The position numbers were made by a program, and so were the translations under genes. Under the pieces are notes generated by a model that ran no database searches, had not been told where the DNA came from, and saw only the letters and a list, made by a program, of their open reading frames with translations. This document shows, one piece after another, positions 51,196 to 60,889 of a stretch of DNA of 64,000 bases (position 1 is the stretch's first letter; the number at the start of each line of letters is the position of its first letter). Source of the stretch: Kribbella monticola (GTDB lineage Bacteria > Actinomycetota > Actinomycetes > Propionibacteriales > Kribbellaceae); contig NZ_QFXK01000030.1 in assembly GCF_003261635.1 (NCBI RefSeq), positions 62,001-126,000 on the forward strand, written 5' to 3'.

Positions 51196-51561
51196 ATGGA
51201 CGCCCCCGACTACGACGGCCGCATCTTCCGCCCCGTCGGCAACCCGCCCAACGCCCCGACCGGCCGCTACCACCAGAACGGCAAGCTCATCTGGGCCGAC
51301 TTCGGCGGCGGCAAACTCCACTTCGGCCGCCTGGTCGGCACCTGCGACGCATCCGGCACCATCACCGCCACCTACTGCCAACTAGCCACCGACGGCTCAG
51401 TCACCGCCGGCGAGGTCACCAGCGTCCCCGACTACGACGATTCCGGCACCCTGACCCTCACCGAACACTGGCGCCGCCTGGACGGCTCCACCGGCATCTC
51501 GGTCATCGAAGAAGTCGACTCTTCCCTCGCCCCACCGTCGCCGGAGTCGCTCACGGGCTAG
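51196..51561 (+). CDS. Small conserved hypothetical protein
   Basis: 121 residues, mostly beta strand. The core GRIFRPVGNPPNAPTGRYHQ, IWADFGGGKLHFGRLVGTCD, TATYCQLATDGSVTAGEVTS resembles proteins sometimes labelled n-acetylglutamate synthase in databases, a label with no visible catalytic support. The ATG lies four bases after the MetRS-like stop, so it is in the same transcript. Confidence 0.75.
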   Translation: MDAPDYDGRIFRPVGNPPNAPTGRYHQNGKLIWADFGGGKLHFGRLVGTCDASGTITATYCQLATDGSVTAGEVTSVPDYDDSGTLTLTEHWRRLDGSTGISVIEEVDSSLAPPSPESLTG

Positions 51562-51612
51562 TACTACGTCCCGCACGCGCTCACCCGTACGTCGAGCGGC
51601 GTCCGAGGGGAT

Positions 51613-51674
51613 AGCTCCTCATGTGCGGGTTACCCCACTGCTAGAGGAGTGGGGCAACCCCCACACAAGGAGTT
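51613..51674. terminator. Long imperfect hairpin between convergent genes
   Basis: 27-base arms (51613-51639 and 51648-51674) with five mismatches around an 8-base loop; the inner part is GGGTTACCCCACT against AGTGGGGCAACCC. It sits between the small hypothetical gene and ispE, so it can terminate both. Confidence 0.65.
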
Positions 51675-51695
51675 GTCCCACCCCTTGGTTAGCGG

Positions 51696-52631
51696 TTAGC
51701 GGTTGGCGGGGGCCGGGAGGATGCGGGCGCCGGGGACTGGGCCTTCGGCTTGGCGGACCATTCGGCAGAGACCGGATTCGGCGAGGTCTACGGCGAGGTC
51801 GACGGCTCGGCGGCTGTCGGCGGCCAGAAACAGACAAGTAGGCCCGGAGCCGGAGATCATTGCGGCGAGGGCGCCTTGGTCGAGGCCGAATTGGAGAGTC
51901 GCCGCCAGTTCCGGCCGCAGCGAGAGGGCTGCTGCCTGCATGTCGTTGCTGAGGGCAACGGCGAGCGCTGCGGGCTTGCCCGACAACAAAGCCGACAACA
52001 ACTCAGGCCGTACTTCGGGCGCCTCGACCCGCCGCAACGGACGAAGGCGATCGAGTTCCTTGAAGACGGCAGGCGTCGACAGACCGCCGTCGGCGATGGC
52101 AAACACCCAGTGGAAGGTGCCGCGCGACATCACCTCGGTCACCTGCTCGCCACGACCCCGCCCGAGCGCGGTATGGCCGACCAGGCAGAACGGTACGTCG
52201 CTGCCCAACTCCGCCGCGATCCGTTCCAGCTCGGGCTGCGACAACCCGAGACCCCAGAGCCGGTTGCACGCCACCAGCGTCGCCGCGGCGTCGGTGGAGC
52301 CGCCGGCCATCCCGCCTGCCACCGGGATGGTTTTGCGGATGCTCAGGTCGACGCCTTCGTCGACGTCGAACTCGACCTGGAGCATCCGGGCCGCGCGGAC
52401 CGCGAGGTTGGAGTCGTCGGTCGGTACGTCGACGGCGAAGTCGCCGACCACCTCGACGGTGATGGCGGCGTCGTCGCGCAGGGTCGCGGTGACATCGTCG
52501 TACAGGGCAACGGCCTGGTAGACGGTCGCGAGCGGATGGAACCCGTCCGGGCGCGGCGGACCGACGGACAGGCCGAGATTGATCTTGGCCGGCGACCGCA
52601 CCGTGACCTGGGCATTTGGTGGCACGCGCAA
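51696..52631 (-). CDS. ispE: 4-diphosphocytidyl-2-C-methyl-D-erythritol kinase
   Basis: 311 residues. GHMP kinase of the MEP isoprenoid pathway, phosphorylating CDP-methylerythritol. SPAKINLGLSVGP at the N-terminus, ATP-binding PVAGGMAGGSTDAAATL, and ISGSGPTCLFLA are intact. The start is TTG at 52631 or GTG six bases later. It follows rsmA by 32 bases, the conserved rsmA-ispE order. Confidence 0.95.
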   Translation of the reverse strand: MRVPPNAQVTVRSPAKINLGLSVGPPRPDGFHPLATVYQAVALYDDVTATLRDDAAITVEVVGDFAVDVPTDDSNLAVRAARMLQVEFDVDEGVDLSIRKTIPVAGGMAGGSTDAAATLVACNRLWGLGLSQPELERIAAELGSDVPFCLVGHTALGRGRGEQVTEVMSRGTFHWVFAIADGGLSTPAVFKELDRLRPLRRVEAPEVRPELLSALLSGKPAALAVALSNDMQAAALSLRPELAATLQFGLDQGALAAMISGSGPTCLFLAADSRRAVDLAVDLAESGLCRMVRQAEGPVPGARILPAPANR

Positions 52632-52663
52632 ACCCTAGGCCATGTCAGCACCAGTTGCCTGTA

Positions 52664-53572
52664 CTACGTGGCGTCGGCCGGAGGTGGCGACTGAGCCTGG
52701 TGAGCCGCCCCGGCGATGCGCGCGAATTCTTCGATCCCGAGCATCTCACCCCGCAGCGAGGGGTCGATGCCGGCGGCCTCCAGCACCGCGTCGAGGCGGC
52801 CCCGGTCGGGCATCCACCGGGCCAAGGCGGATCGCACGGTCTTGCGGCGTTGCGAGAACGCGCCCTCGATCACGGCGAACACCTCGGCCCGCGTCGCCGG
52901 GGTCTCGGGTGCCGGACGACGCGAGAAGGCAACCAATCCGGAGTCCACGTTCGGAGCCGGCCAGAACACGTTCCGCCCGATCGGCCCGGCACGCCGCACC
53001 TCGGCGTACCAGGCGGCCTTGGCGGACGGTACGCCGTACGTCCGGGAGCCGGGTGGGGCGGCGAGCCGGTCCGCGACCTCCGACTGGACCATCACGAGCC
53101 CGTGCCGCATCGTCGGGGCGATCTCGAGCAGATGCAGCAGGACCGGTACGGCGACGTTGTACGGCAGGTTCGCCACGCAGGCGTCCGGAGCGCCGATCTG
53201 CTCGGCCGAGACCGCCATCGCGTCCGCGAGGACGACCGTCAGTGCCGAAGCCTGCCCGGGCGCGTATTCAGCGATCGTCCCGGGCAGTGCGCCGGCCAGC
53301 AGTGGGTCGATCTCGACGGCGGTGACCCGGTGGCCATCGGCAAGCAATGCCAGCGTGAGGGAGCCGAGGCCGGGCCCGACCTCGAGCACCGTCTCGCCGG
53401 CCGGGGCCAGGTCGGCGGCCCGGACGATCCGGCGCACCGTGTTCGGGTCGATGACGAAGTTCTGGCCGCGCTGCTTGGTGGGCCGGAGCCCGAGCGAGGC
53501 GGCCAGTGAACGCACTTCCGCCGGACCGAGGAGTCTCGGTCCGGCGGAAGTGGATGAATCAGCGCTGGTCAC
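52664..53572 (-). CDS. rsmA: 16S rRNA (adenine1518/1519-N6) dimethyltransferase
   Basis: 302 residues. It dimethylates two adjacent adenines near the 3' end of 16S r[23 protein letters not shown] motif [16 protein letters not shown], catalytic [15 protein letters not shown], and a C-terminal helical domain ([12 protein letters not shown]). GTG start. It lies between the rpf-like gene and ispE as in mycobacteria. Loss of this enzyme gives kasugamycin resistance in many bacteria. Confidence 0.96.
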   Translation of the reverse strand: MTSADSSTSAGPRLLGPAEVRSLAASLGLRPTKQRGQNFVIDPNTVRRIVRAADLAPAGETVLEVGPGLGSLTLALLADGHRVTAVEIDPLLAGALPGTIAEYAPGQASALTVVLADAMAVSAEQIGAPDACVANLPYNVAVPVLLHLLEIAPTMRHGLVMVQSEVADRLAAPPGSRTYGVPSAKAAWYAEVRRAGPIGRNVFWPAPNVDSGLVAFSRRPAPETPATRAEVFAVIEGAFSQRRKTVRSALARWMPDRGRLDAVLEAAGIDPSLRGEMLGIEEFARIAGAAHQAQSPPPADAT

Positions 53573-53602
53573 ACGGGCCAGTCTGGCAGGTCCGGCAGCA
53601 GG

Positions 53603-54835
<1,233 letters not shown>

Positions 54836-54938
54836 GGAACCTTCCCCGATCCCGGCCAACATCACGAGACAGTAACGAAGAAGTGCCGGAAGCGCCAATC
54901 CTCTGGTCGGCGAGTCGCCAAAAGGTGTAGTGGCTCGC

Positions 54939-55553
54939 TCACTGCTCGTGACGGCCCCAGTGCCCGCGATGCACCACTTCAGCAGTACTGCGGCGCCCTC
55001 TCTTCAGCGATGGCGACCGCTTGTCGGGGGCCCGGTACCCGACCGAGATCACCCCGATCGGATCGAACCCGTCCGGTACGCCGAACTCCTCCTTCAACCG
55101 GCCGACCTTCTCGGCCGGAGGCCCGAAAAGGCAAGCACCCAAGCCTTCGTCGACCACCGTCTGCAACATCAGCAGGGCCGCCATCCCGGTGTCGACGTAC
55201 CAGTACGGCGCCGTCCAGTGCGACTCGTCGCGGTCGGTCCAGCCCTTGTCCGGCTCGGTGTACCGGTCGAGGTACGCGTCCTTGTGCGCGAAGGCGAAGA
55301 TCAGCAGCGGTGCCCGGCGCAGCCCTGTGACCCACTCCACATATTTCGGGTCCGGATCTTCGGCCGCGATCCGCCAATAACGCTCCCGGTCGTCACCTTC
55401 GAGGGTCAGGAACGCCCAGCCCTGGCTGAACCCGCCGGACGGGGCCCGCAGGCCGTTCTCCAGGATCCGCTCGCGGACCTCCGCCGGCACCAGCCGGGAC
55501 GGATCGTAGTTGCGGACCATGCGCCGCCGCCGGACAACCTCACTGAACTCCAT
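54939..55553 (-). CDS. Nitroreductase family flavoprotein
   Basis: 204 residues. FMN-dependent nitroreductase fold: FSEVVRRRRMVRNYDP (phosphate-binding Arg pair), NGLRAPSGGFSQGW, WYVDTGMAALLMLQTVVDEG and IGVISVGYRAPDK. The substrate is unknown; members reduce nitro, quinone or dehalogenate compounds. It lies 9 bases after tatD and 217 bases before the rpfB-like gene. Confidence 0.9.
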   Translation of the reverse strand: MEFSEVVRRRRMVRNYDPSRLVPAEVRERILENGLRAPSGGFSQGWAFLTLEGDDRERYWRIAAEDPDPKYVEWVTGLRRAPLLIFAFAHKDAYLDRYTEPDKGWTDRDESHWTAPYWYVDTGMAALLMLQTVVDEGLGACLFGPPAEKVGRLKEEFGVPDGFDPIGVISVGYRAPDKRSPSLKRGRRSTAEVVHRGHWGRHEQ

Positions 55554-55562
55554 GCCGTCTGT

Positions 55563-56477
55563 CTACCACTTGCCGCCGAAGGCCTGGTCGGCGTTGTTCG
55601 ACAGGGCTTCGCAGAGTTCGGCGACCGAGATGTTGAGGACGCCGGCCATCTTGCGGACCGTGTGCGGGATCAGGTACGACGCGTTCGGCTGACCGCGATG
55701 CGGCGACGGCGTCAGGTACGGCGCGTCGGTCTCCACCAGCACCCGGTCGAGCGGCGTCACGGCGAGCGCGTCGCGCAGCGACTGCGCGTTCTTGAAGGTG
55801 ACGACGCCCGCGAAGCTGAGGAACGCCCCGCGCTCGACACACTTCCGGGCGAACTCGGTGTCGCCGGAGAAGCAGTGCATCACCAGCCGGTCCGGGACGC
55901 CTTCGCGATCCAGTACGGCGAGGATGTCGTCGTGCGCGTCCCGGTCGTGGATCATCAGCGTCTTGCCGAGCCGCTTCGCCAGCTCGATGTGCGCGGCGAA
56001 CGACTCGTGCTGCGCGGCCCGCCCGTCCTCACCGGTGCGGAAGTAGTCCAGCCCGGTCTCACCGATCACCCGGACCTTGTCGGAGCTACCGGCCAGCCGC
56101 TCGATCTCGGCCAGCGCACTGTCGAGTTCACCGGCGGCCTTGAGCCGCGGCGCCTCGTTCGGGTGCAGCGCGACGCCCGCGATCAGGTTCGGGTACTGCT
56201 CGGCGGCCTCGACCGCCCAGAGCGCGCCCGGGAGATCGCAGCCGACCTGGACGATCCGGGTCACTCCGACTGATGCGGCCAGCTTGATCGCCTCGGCGGC
56301 TCCCAGCCAGGCACCGTCTTCCCCGTCCGCGATGTCCAGGTGGCAGTGCGCGTCGATCACGCTCATCGGCAGCGGATCCGGCACCGCGGGCCGGGTCCGG
56401 TCCCTGGACCGCCCGTCCTCTCCGATGGCAGCGCGTTCCCGCGTCGGGCGATCGACCTCCACATTGTCGGTAGACAT
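55563..56477 (-). CDS. tatD: TatD family metal-dependent hydrolase
   Basis: 304 residues from ATG 56477, or 267 from ATG 56366, where homology begins (MSVIDAHCHLDIADGE). Amidohydrolase metal ligands are in DAHCHLD, GETGLDYF, MIHDRDAHDD, VMHCFSGD and LVETDAPYL. TatD proteins are 3'-5' DNA/RNA exonucleases in DNA quality control. The extra N-terminal 37 residues are charged and not conserved in typical TatD. Located between metG-side genes and the rpfB-like gene, as in mycobacteria. Confidence 0.93.
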   Translation of the reverse strand: MSTDNVEVDRPTRERAAIGEDGRSRDRTRPAVPDPLPMSVIDAHCHLDIADGEDGAWLGAAEAIKLAASVGVTRIVQVGCDLPGALWAVEAAEQYPNLIAGVALHPNEAPRLKAAGELDSALAEIERLAGSSDKVRVIGETGLDYFRTGEDGRAAQHESFAAHIELAKRLGKTLMIHDRDAHDDILAVLDREGVPDRLVMHCFSGDTEFARKCVERGAFLSFAGVVTFKNAQSLRDALAVTPLDRVLVETDAPYLTPSPHRGQPNASYLIPHTVRKMAGVLNISVAELCEALSNNADQAFGGKW

Positions 56478-56487
56478 GAGGCCCAGC

Positions 56488-58812
56488 CTACTTAAGCCGG
56501 TAGATCCGGATGTCGTGATTACTGAAGGCCGGTACGGCGAGCTTGTCGAGCGTCGGCGAGACCGGCCCGGCCCGTAGGTCGGCCACGATCCAGTCCACCC
56601 CGACCTGGTTCCTCAGCCGGGTGAGCAACGCCGGTGTCGGCTTCTCGACGGCGTTCAGGCTGTCCTTCAAGCGGTCCGGCCACGGCGGCGGCCGGGTCAG
56701 GAAGCTGGTGTCGTAGTCGGCCCCCAGATTCGCCGGCGCATACGCCCAACCGCCGAGATAGAGCCGTACTCCGCTCAACGCCGACACCCAGTACGCGTCC
56801 TCCGGGCACCCCGGCCGGTATCGCGCCGGCAGGCAGAACACGTTGCTGACGGCCACATCATCCTTCTTCTTGTGCTTGTGCAGCCACAGCATCGCGTCCT
56901 GCTCGTCGCGAGTCAGATAGAGCCGGTTCGTCTCGTTCGGCGCCGGCCGCGGGCTGACCAGATTCTGGAGCGCGGTCCCCACGCTGACGAGCTGCGCCGG
57001 CAGACTGGCCGCGATCGTCAGCACGATCACCTGTACGCCGATGGCGGCGGCGGTGCGGGCGCGATTCAGCACCAGGATCACCAGCACCCCTACGACTGCG
57101 AGGATCGCGAACGGTACCAGCAGACCAGTGAGAGCTCGCGCCACGGTGTGAACGCCTGGCTTCACAGGCCAGTAGAGGAACAGAGCGCTCGCGGTGAGCG
57201 CTCCTGCCCACGCGGTGACCACCAGGCTCAGCAGGTCCTGCCGCCGGGCAAGATTGGCGCCGATGGCAACGACCGCGACGGTGCCGAGAGCAAGGACGGC
57301 AGTGAGGAAGTAGTACTCCGAATAGCCGGTGTGCGACAGCATCAAGGTGATGCCGACCCCGGCCAGCACACATCCCCCACTCCACCAGTACGCCGGATCG
57401 CGGCGTACCGGGGTGATCGACCAGCCCAGCAAGGCGAGCAGCCTCGGGGTCTCGGTGACCAGGTACCAGGTGACGAGGGTCGCGATGAACAGGATCATTC
57501 GCGGATCGCCGGATGCCACGGCCTGGATGAACCACCCGCCGGTGGCCGGCAGCGACAGGTCACCGGTCACGGCCTGGTAGTAGGGCTGAACCCTCATGGC
57601 CGCGAAGAACTGGACCCTGCTTCCCCCCGAACTGCCGATCAGCGTGAAGGAAGATGCCAAGAGCAACAATCCCGCCAGGCCCACCAGGACGACGATCCGC
57701 CAGGGCGGCCGGCGGTCCGTCAGCCAGCTGAACGTTCCCGCGCAGAAGAACCCGACCACCATGATCGGCAGCAGCGTCGGTTTCGTACCACCGGCGAGCG
57801 CGAGCATCAAGACCATGGCCGCCCAGGCACCCGGACCGGCCTGCCTGCGCAGGATGAGCACCGTCGGTCCTACCAGCCCGAGCAGCACGACCGCCGCCAT
57901 CGTCCCGGTCGGCGACTGAACCGACTGTGCCCCTGCCATGTTGACCGACGGCGACGACGCCAACTGCAGCCCACCAGGCAGAACTGCGGCCAGCGCTCCG
58001 GCGATCGGGGCTACCCAGTGCCGTTCGCTGAGCGCCTCACCGGCTGCCCAACTGACCAGGACGAGCGTGAGCACCATCGTGATCGGCCACTGATGAAGGA
58101 GCACCTGCGGCGGATCCACGTCCGACATCACCGACCCGCTCGCCATCGAAGCCGTCGCGAACCAGTGGTAGATCAGCGGCTCACCGAGAACCGACGGATC
58201 GGGCGGTGGAACGTGCTCGGTGAGAACCTGCGCGATCCCGAGCTGGTACCAGATGTCCTGGCTGCGGACGGCGGCTTCCGGCGGAAGTGGAAGTTGCCGG
58301 AGCAGGGCGGCGACAGTTCGCAGTACGGCAAGAATCAGGCTTGTCACCAGCAGCGCGTGCCACCAGCGAGGAGGGGCGGTCGCCGTTGCCCGCAGGCCCA
58401 GGTTGGGCCGGAGCGCAGGGACGAGAACGAAGGTGAGTACGAGCAGCGCGGCCGCCGCCCATTGGAGGAGCGGCATGCCGATCGCGGTACAGATCGCCCA
58501 GGTCGCCAACTGCCAGGCGAGGCCGAGAACGGCACCGAACCCCAGGTCCTGGGTGACCGATCGTCCGCCGGCCAGGGCGCGCCAGAGCAGGGTGCCGGGA
58601 AACAGGACGGCCAGTAGCCAGGTGATGAAGAAGCGGATGCTCTCGCCGCCGGAATCGCCGAGCCAGGCGAGCAGCAGGACGGCCGTGATCGGGACCAGCA
58701 GCCACCAGCCGACCAGTCCGAGCCCGAGCTCCGGTCCTGGCCGGGTGGTCGTCGTGGCGGGTCCCGGCCGGGCGGGCGCCGCGCCGCCGACCACCGTCGT
58801 ACCGGTCATCAC
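56488..58812 (-). CDS. Large polytopic membrane protein, possible GT-C glycosyltransferase
   Basis: 774 residues with about 14-16 membrane helices in the first 600 residues and an extracytoplasmic C-terminal domain. An acidic RSQDIWYQLGIAQVL in the first large loop and the C-terminal Cys-Pro rich VFCLPARYRPGCPEDAYWVS resemble GT-C arabinosyl/mannosyl transferases, but the fold is not certain. A role in cell-envelope glycan building is an inference. It ends 10 bases before the tatD start and overlaps no other gene. Confidence 0.7.
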   Translation of the reverse strand: MMTGTTVVGGAAPARPGPATTTTRPGPELGLGLVGWWLLVPITAVLLLAWLGDSGGESIRFFITWLLAVLFPGTLLWRALAGGRSVTQDLGFGAVLGLAWQLATWAICTAIGMPLLQWAAAALLVLTFVLVPALRPNLGLRATATAPPRWWHALLVTSLILAVLRTVAALLRQLPLPPEAAVRSQDIWYQLGIAQVLTEHVPPPDPSVLGEPLIYHWFATASMASGSVMSDVDPPQVLLHQWPITMVLTLVLVSWAAGEALSERHWVAPIAGALAAVLPGGLQLASSPSVNMAGAQSVQSPTGTMAAVVLLGLVGPTVLILRRQAGPGAWAAMVLMLALAGGTKPTLLPIMVVGFFCAGTFSWLTDRRPPWRIVVLVGLAGLLLLASSFTLIGSSGGSRVQFFAAMRVQPYYQAVTGDLSLPATGGWFIQAVASGDPRMILFIATLVTWYLVTETPRLLALLGWSITPVRRDPAYWWSGGCVLAGVGITLMLSHTGYSEYYFLTAVLALGTVAVVAIGANLARRQDLLSLVVTAWAGALTASALFLYWPVKPGVHTVARALTGLLVPFAILAVVGVLVILVLNRARTAAAIGVQVIVLTIAASLPAQLVSVGTALQNLVSPRPAPNETNRLYLTRDEQDAMLWLHKHKKKDDVAVSNVFCLPARYRPGCPEDAYWVSALSGVRLYLGGWAYAPANLGADYDTSFLTRPPPWPDRLKDSLNAVEKPTPALLTRLRNQVGVDWIVADLRAGPVSPTLDKLAVPAFSNHDIRIYRLK

Positions 58813-58878
58813 GGCTAGTGTCCCGTAAGCCGGGGCCTGGCGATGCCCAGGACGTGCCTGGTACGACGGTCGGCCGGG

Positions 58879-59307
58879 TCAGCCGCGTTCCGCGGCCTCT
58901 TTCACACCCTTCACGAGCATCTCCCACATCCCGCGCGAGTGCTCGGCCTCCTCCTCGCTGGCGTTGTTGTCCTGGCTGAGGGACAGGTGCGTCGTCGTAC
59001 CGCGATCGTCCAGCTCGTAGGTGAGCGTGTGGTAGTTCTCCGGCTCGTCCGGCTGCCCACTCAACGGGCTGTAGTGCGTCACCTTCAGCAACCGCCCGGG
59101 CTCCACCGCGAGAACCTCACCCCTGTCCTCGTAGTCCTTGCCCTCGTACACGCCCTGCCAGGTGATCGGACTCCCCGGCTCCCAGTCGGTCTTCACCTCG
59201 GCCCCGAACATGAACTTCTTGATCTGCTCGGGATCCGTCAGCACATCCCATACCTGATCCGGCGAAGCACTGATCTCCGCCTCAGCCGTAGCCACATACC
59301 CAGTCAC
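58879..59307 (-). CDS. SRPBCC (AHSA1-like) domain protein
   Basis: 142 residues of one START/Bet v1 fold. VATAEAEISASPDQVWDVLT at the N-terminus, GSPITWQGVYEGKDYEDRG, and TLTYELDDRGTTTHLSLSQD are typical of AHSA1-type SRPBCC proteins. They bind hydrophobic ligands or Hsp90-like partners. Function here is unknown. Confidence 0.9.
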   Translation of the reverse strand: MTGYVATAEAEISASPDQVWDVLTDPEQIKKFMFGAEVKTDWEPGSPITWQGVYEGKDYEDRGEVLAVEPGRLLKVTHYSPLSGQPDEPENYHTLTYELDDRGTTTHLSLSQDNNASEEEAEHSRGMWEMLVKGVKEAAERG

Positions 59308-59385
59308 GATTCCGAACTCCTCTCGTCCCCCCAGACGCTAACCCCGCCCTCCCAAGTACCTCTTGTAAGAAAGCGTCAAACAGGC

Positions 59386-60798
59386 TCACCAGGCAGCGAG
59401 AAGGTCTTCCGGACCGAACGTGGCCTCCAGCCCAGCACAGGAGATGCCTGCGCGACTGACCGCCACCAGCGGAACAGGCTCGTTGGTGAGGGCGGCGCGA
59501 TGTCTTTGCAAAGCGATCAGGTCGTGCGCGTCGAACTTGTTCTGCTCGAGCCATTTGATCGAGCCGACGAAGTACAGCTCTTTGGCGACCGGTTCACGAT
59601 CGGCACCGACGAGATCGATCTCGACGTCGTTGCTCCTGGTCCAGTAGGCGCCGACCACCGGCGTGGCCGGAAGATCGCCCACCGGGAGCAGTCGAGCCAG
59701 CGACTCGCGAACCAGCGGCTCGACTGCCCGGCCGCGCCAACTGGTCCACCCCGTCTTGATCCTGGCCAGCGTCAGGTCACCGCGCAGCCGTTCGATCTCG
59801 GCCATGTACGGATCCACGAAATTCAGCCAGAACCGCAGGTATGGATCGGCGATCCGGTAGCGCCGTTCCTTGGAAGGGCGCAGCGACAGCGGCAGCTCGG
59901 CCGCCACGATCCGTTTGTCGATCAGTAGCTCGAGTGCTCTGGTCAACGTCGAGTGCGAGATGCCACCGGCGGCCCTCGCGATGTTGGTGAAGGTCCGCTC
60001 ACCGGTCCCGATGGCGCGTAGTACCTCCGTCCCCATCGCCTGTGGCGGGAACTCGGCAGCCAGGGAACGCTCGGCAGAGACCAGCAGGGCCGCCGTCGGA
60101 TCCGCCAGCGATTTCGCCAGGAATCTCCAGTGCGACGCACCCCTCGGCCATTCCCGGCAGATCAGCGGCAGGCCGCCGGTGATCAGGGCCGCGTCGAAGG
60201 CGACGGCCGGCGACAGGTCGAGCATGTCCGCCAGATCGGCGGGACTGAGCGGACCGACGACCATCTCCCGGCCGCGCTGATGAAAGGGCCGGTCGTAGCT
60301 GTTCAGGGCTTCCATCATGGACAGGTCGGATCCGATCAACAGCAGCAGCACCGGCTTACGGCTGAACAGCCGGTCCCAGGTGCGCTGCAGGATGCCCTCG
60401 AACGCGTCGACCCGATCCATCAAGTACGGCACTTCGTCGATCACCAGGACGCTCGGCCGGTCGTCCGGCAGCACCTCGGCCAGTAAGCGAAGCGCCGCAC
60501 TCCATTGGTCCGGCCGCTCGTCGGCGAAAAGGGCGCGGTCAGGCAAGGTCGACTCGGCCACCACCTCGGCCAACTCGGCCAACTCCAGGTCGGCTGGTAG
60601 ACCGGCTGCGGTGAAGAAGACGGCCGGTACGTCAGCACGTCTGAGGAACTCCTCGACCAGGCTGGACTTGCCCACCCGCCTGCGACCCCGGATCAGGACG
60701 CAGCGGCCCGGCTGTGCGGAGGTCCGGCCGGCCTGCACCTCGGCCAGCGTGTCCTGCAGCACCCGCAGCTCCCGCGCTCGCCCCACAAAGCGGTCCAC
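59386..60798 (-). CDS. AAA-type ATPase with C-terminal DUF234-like domain
   Basis: 470 residues. FVGRARELRVLQDTLAEVQ, Walker A IRGRRRVGKSSLVEEFL, Walker B SVLVIDEVPYLMD, sensor LLLLIGSDLSMME. A winged helix (FTNIARAAGGISHSTLTRAL) leads to a C-terminal domain with EIDLVGAD, typical of DUF234/nuclease-like domains of archaeal-type ATPases. The GTG at 60798 is fixed by GGGAGG 8 bases upstream. Codon 105 (60484-60486) is TTA. The promoter overlaps a perfect 15-bp inverted repeat. Such genes are often mobile. Confidence 0.85.
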   Translation of the reverse strand: MDRFVGRARELRVLQDTLAEVQAGRTSAQPGRCVLIRGRRRVGKSSLVEEFLRRADVPAVFFTAAGLPADLELAELAEVVAESTLPDRALFADERPDQWSAALRLLAEVLPDDRPSVLVIDEVPYLMDRVDAFEGILQRTWDRLFSRKPVLLLLIGSDLSMMEALNSYDRPFHQRGREMVVGPLSPADLADMLDLSPAVAFDAALITGGLPLICREWPRGASHWRFLAKSLADPTAALLVSAERSLAAEFPPQAMGTEVLRAIGTGERTFTNIARAAGGISHSTLTRALELLIDKRIVAAELPLSLRPSKERRYRIADPYLRFWLNFVDPYMAEIERLRGDLTLARIKTGWTSWRGRAVEPLVRESLARLLPVGDLPATPVVGAYWTRSNDVEIDLVGADREPVAKELYFVGSIKWLEQNKFDAHDLIALQRHRAALTNEPVPLVAVSRAGISCAGLEATFGPEDLLAAW

Positions 60799-60818
60799 CA
60801 GCGGAACCTCCCGATGCA

Positions 60819-60877
60819 AGAATACTTCCGATGAAGATAGTACCAACAGAGATACTATCTCCGTTGGTACTATCTTC
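60819..60877 (-). promoter_or_regulatory. ATPase promoter with 15-bp inverted repeat operator
   Basis: GAAGATAGTACCAAC (60833-60847) and its perfect complement (60863-60877) flank a centre holding GAGATACTATCTC. On the minus strand TTGGTA (-35), 16 bases, then TATTCT (60824-60819) fits a promoter whose -35 lies inside the repeat. Confidence 0.65.
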
Positions 60878-60889
60878 GCGCGGTACTTG

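Noticed and set aside
56488..58812. Assignment of the large membrane protein to arabinosyltransferase EmbC
   Set aside because: Length and helix number fit loosely, but no specific motif was found; left as possible GT-C.
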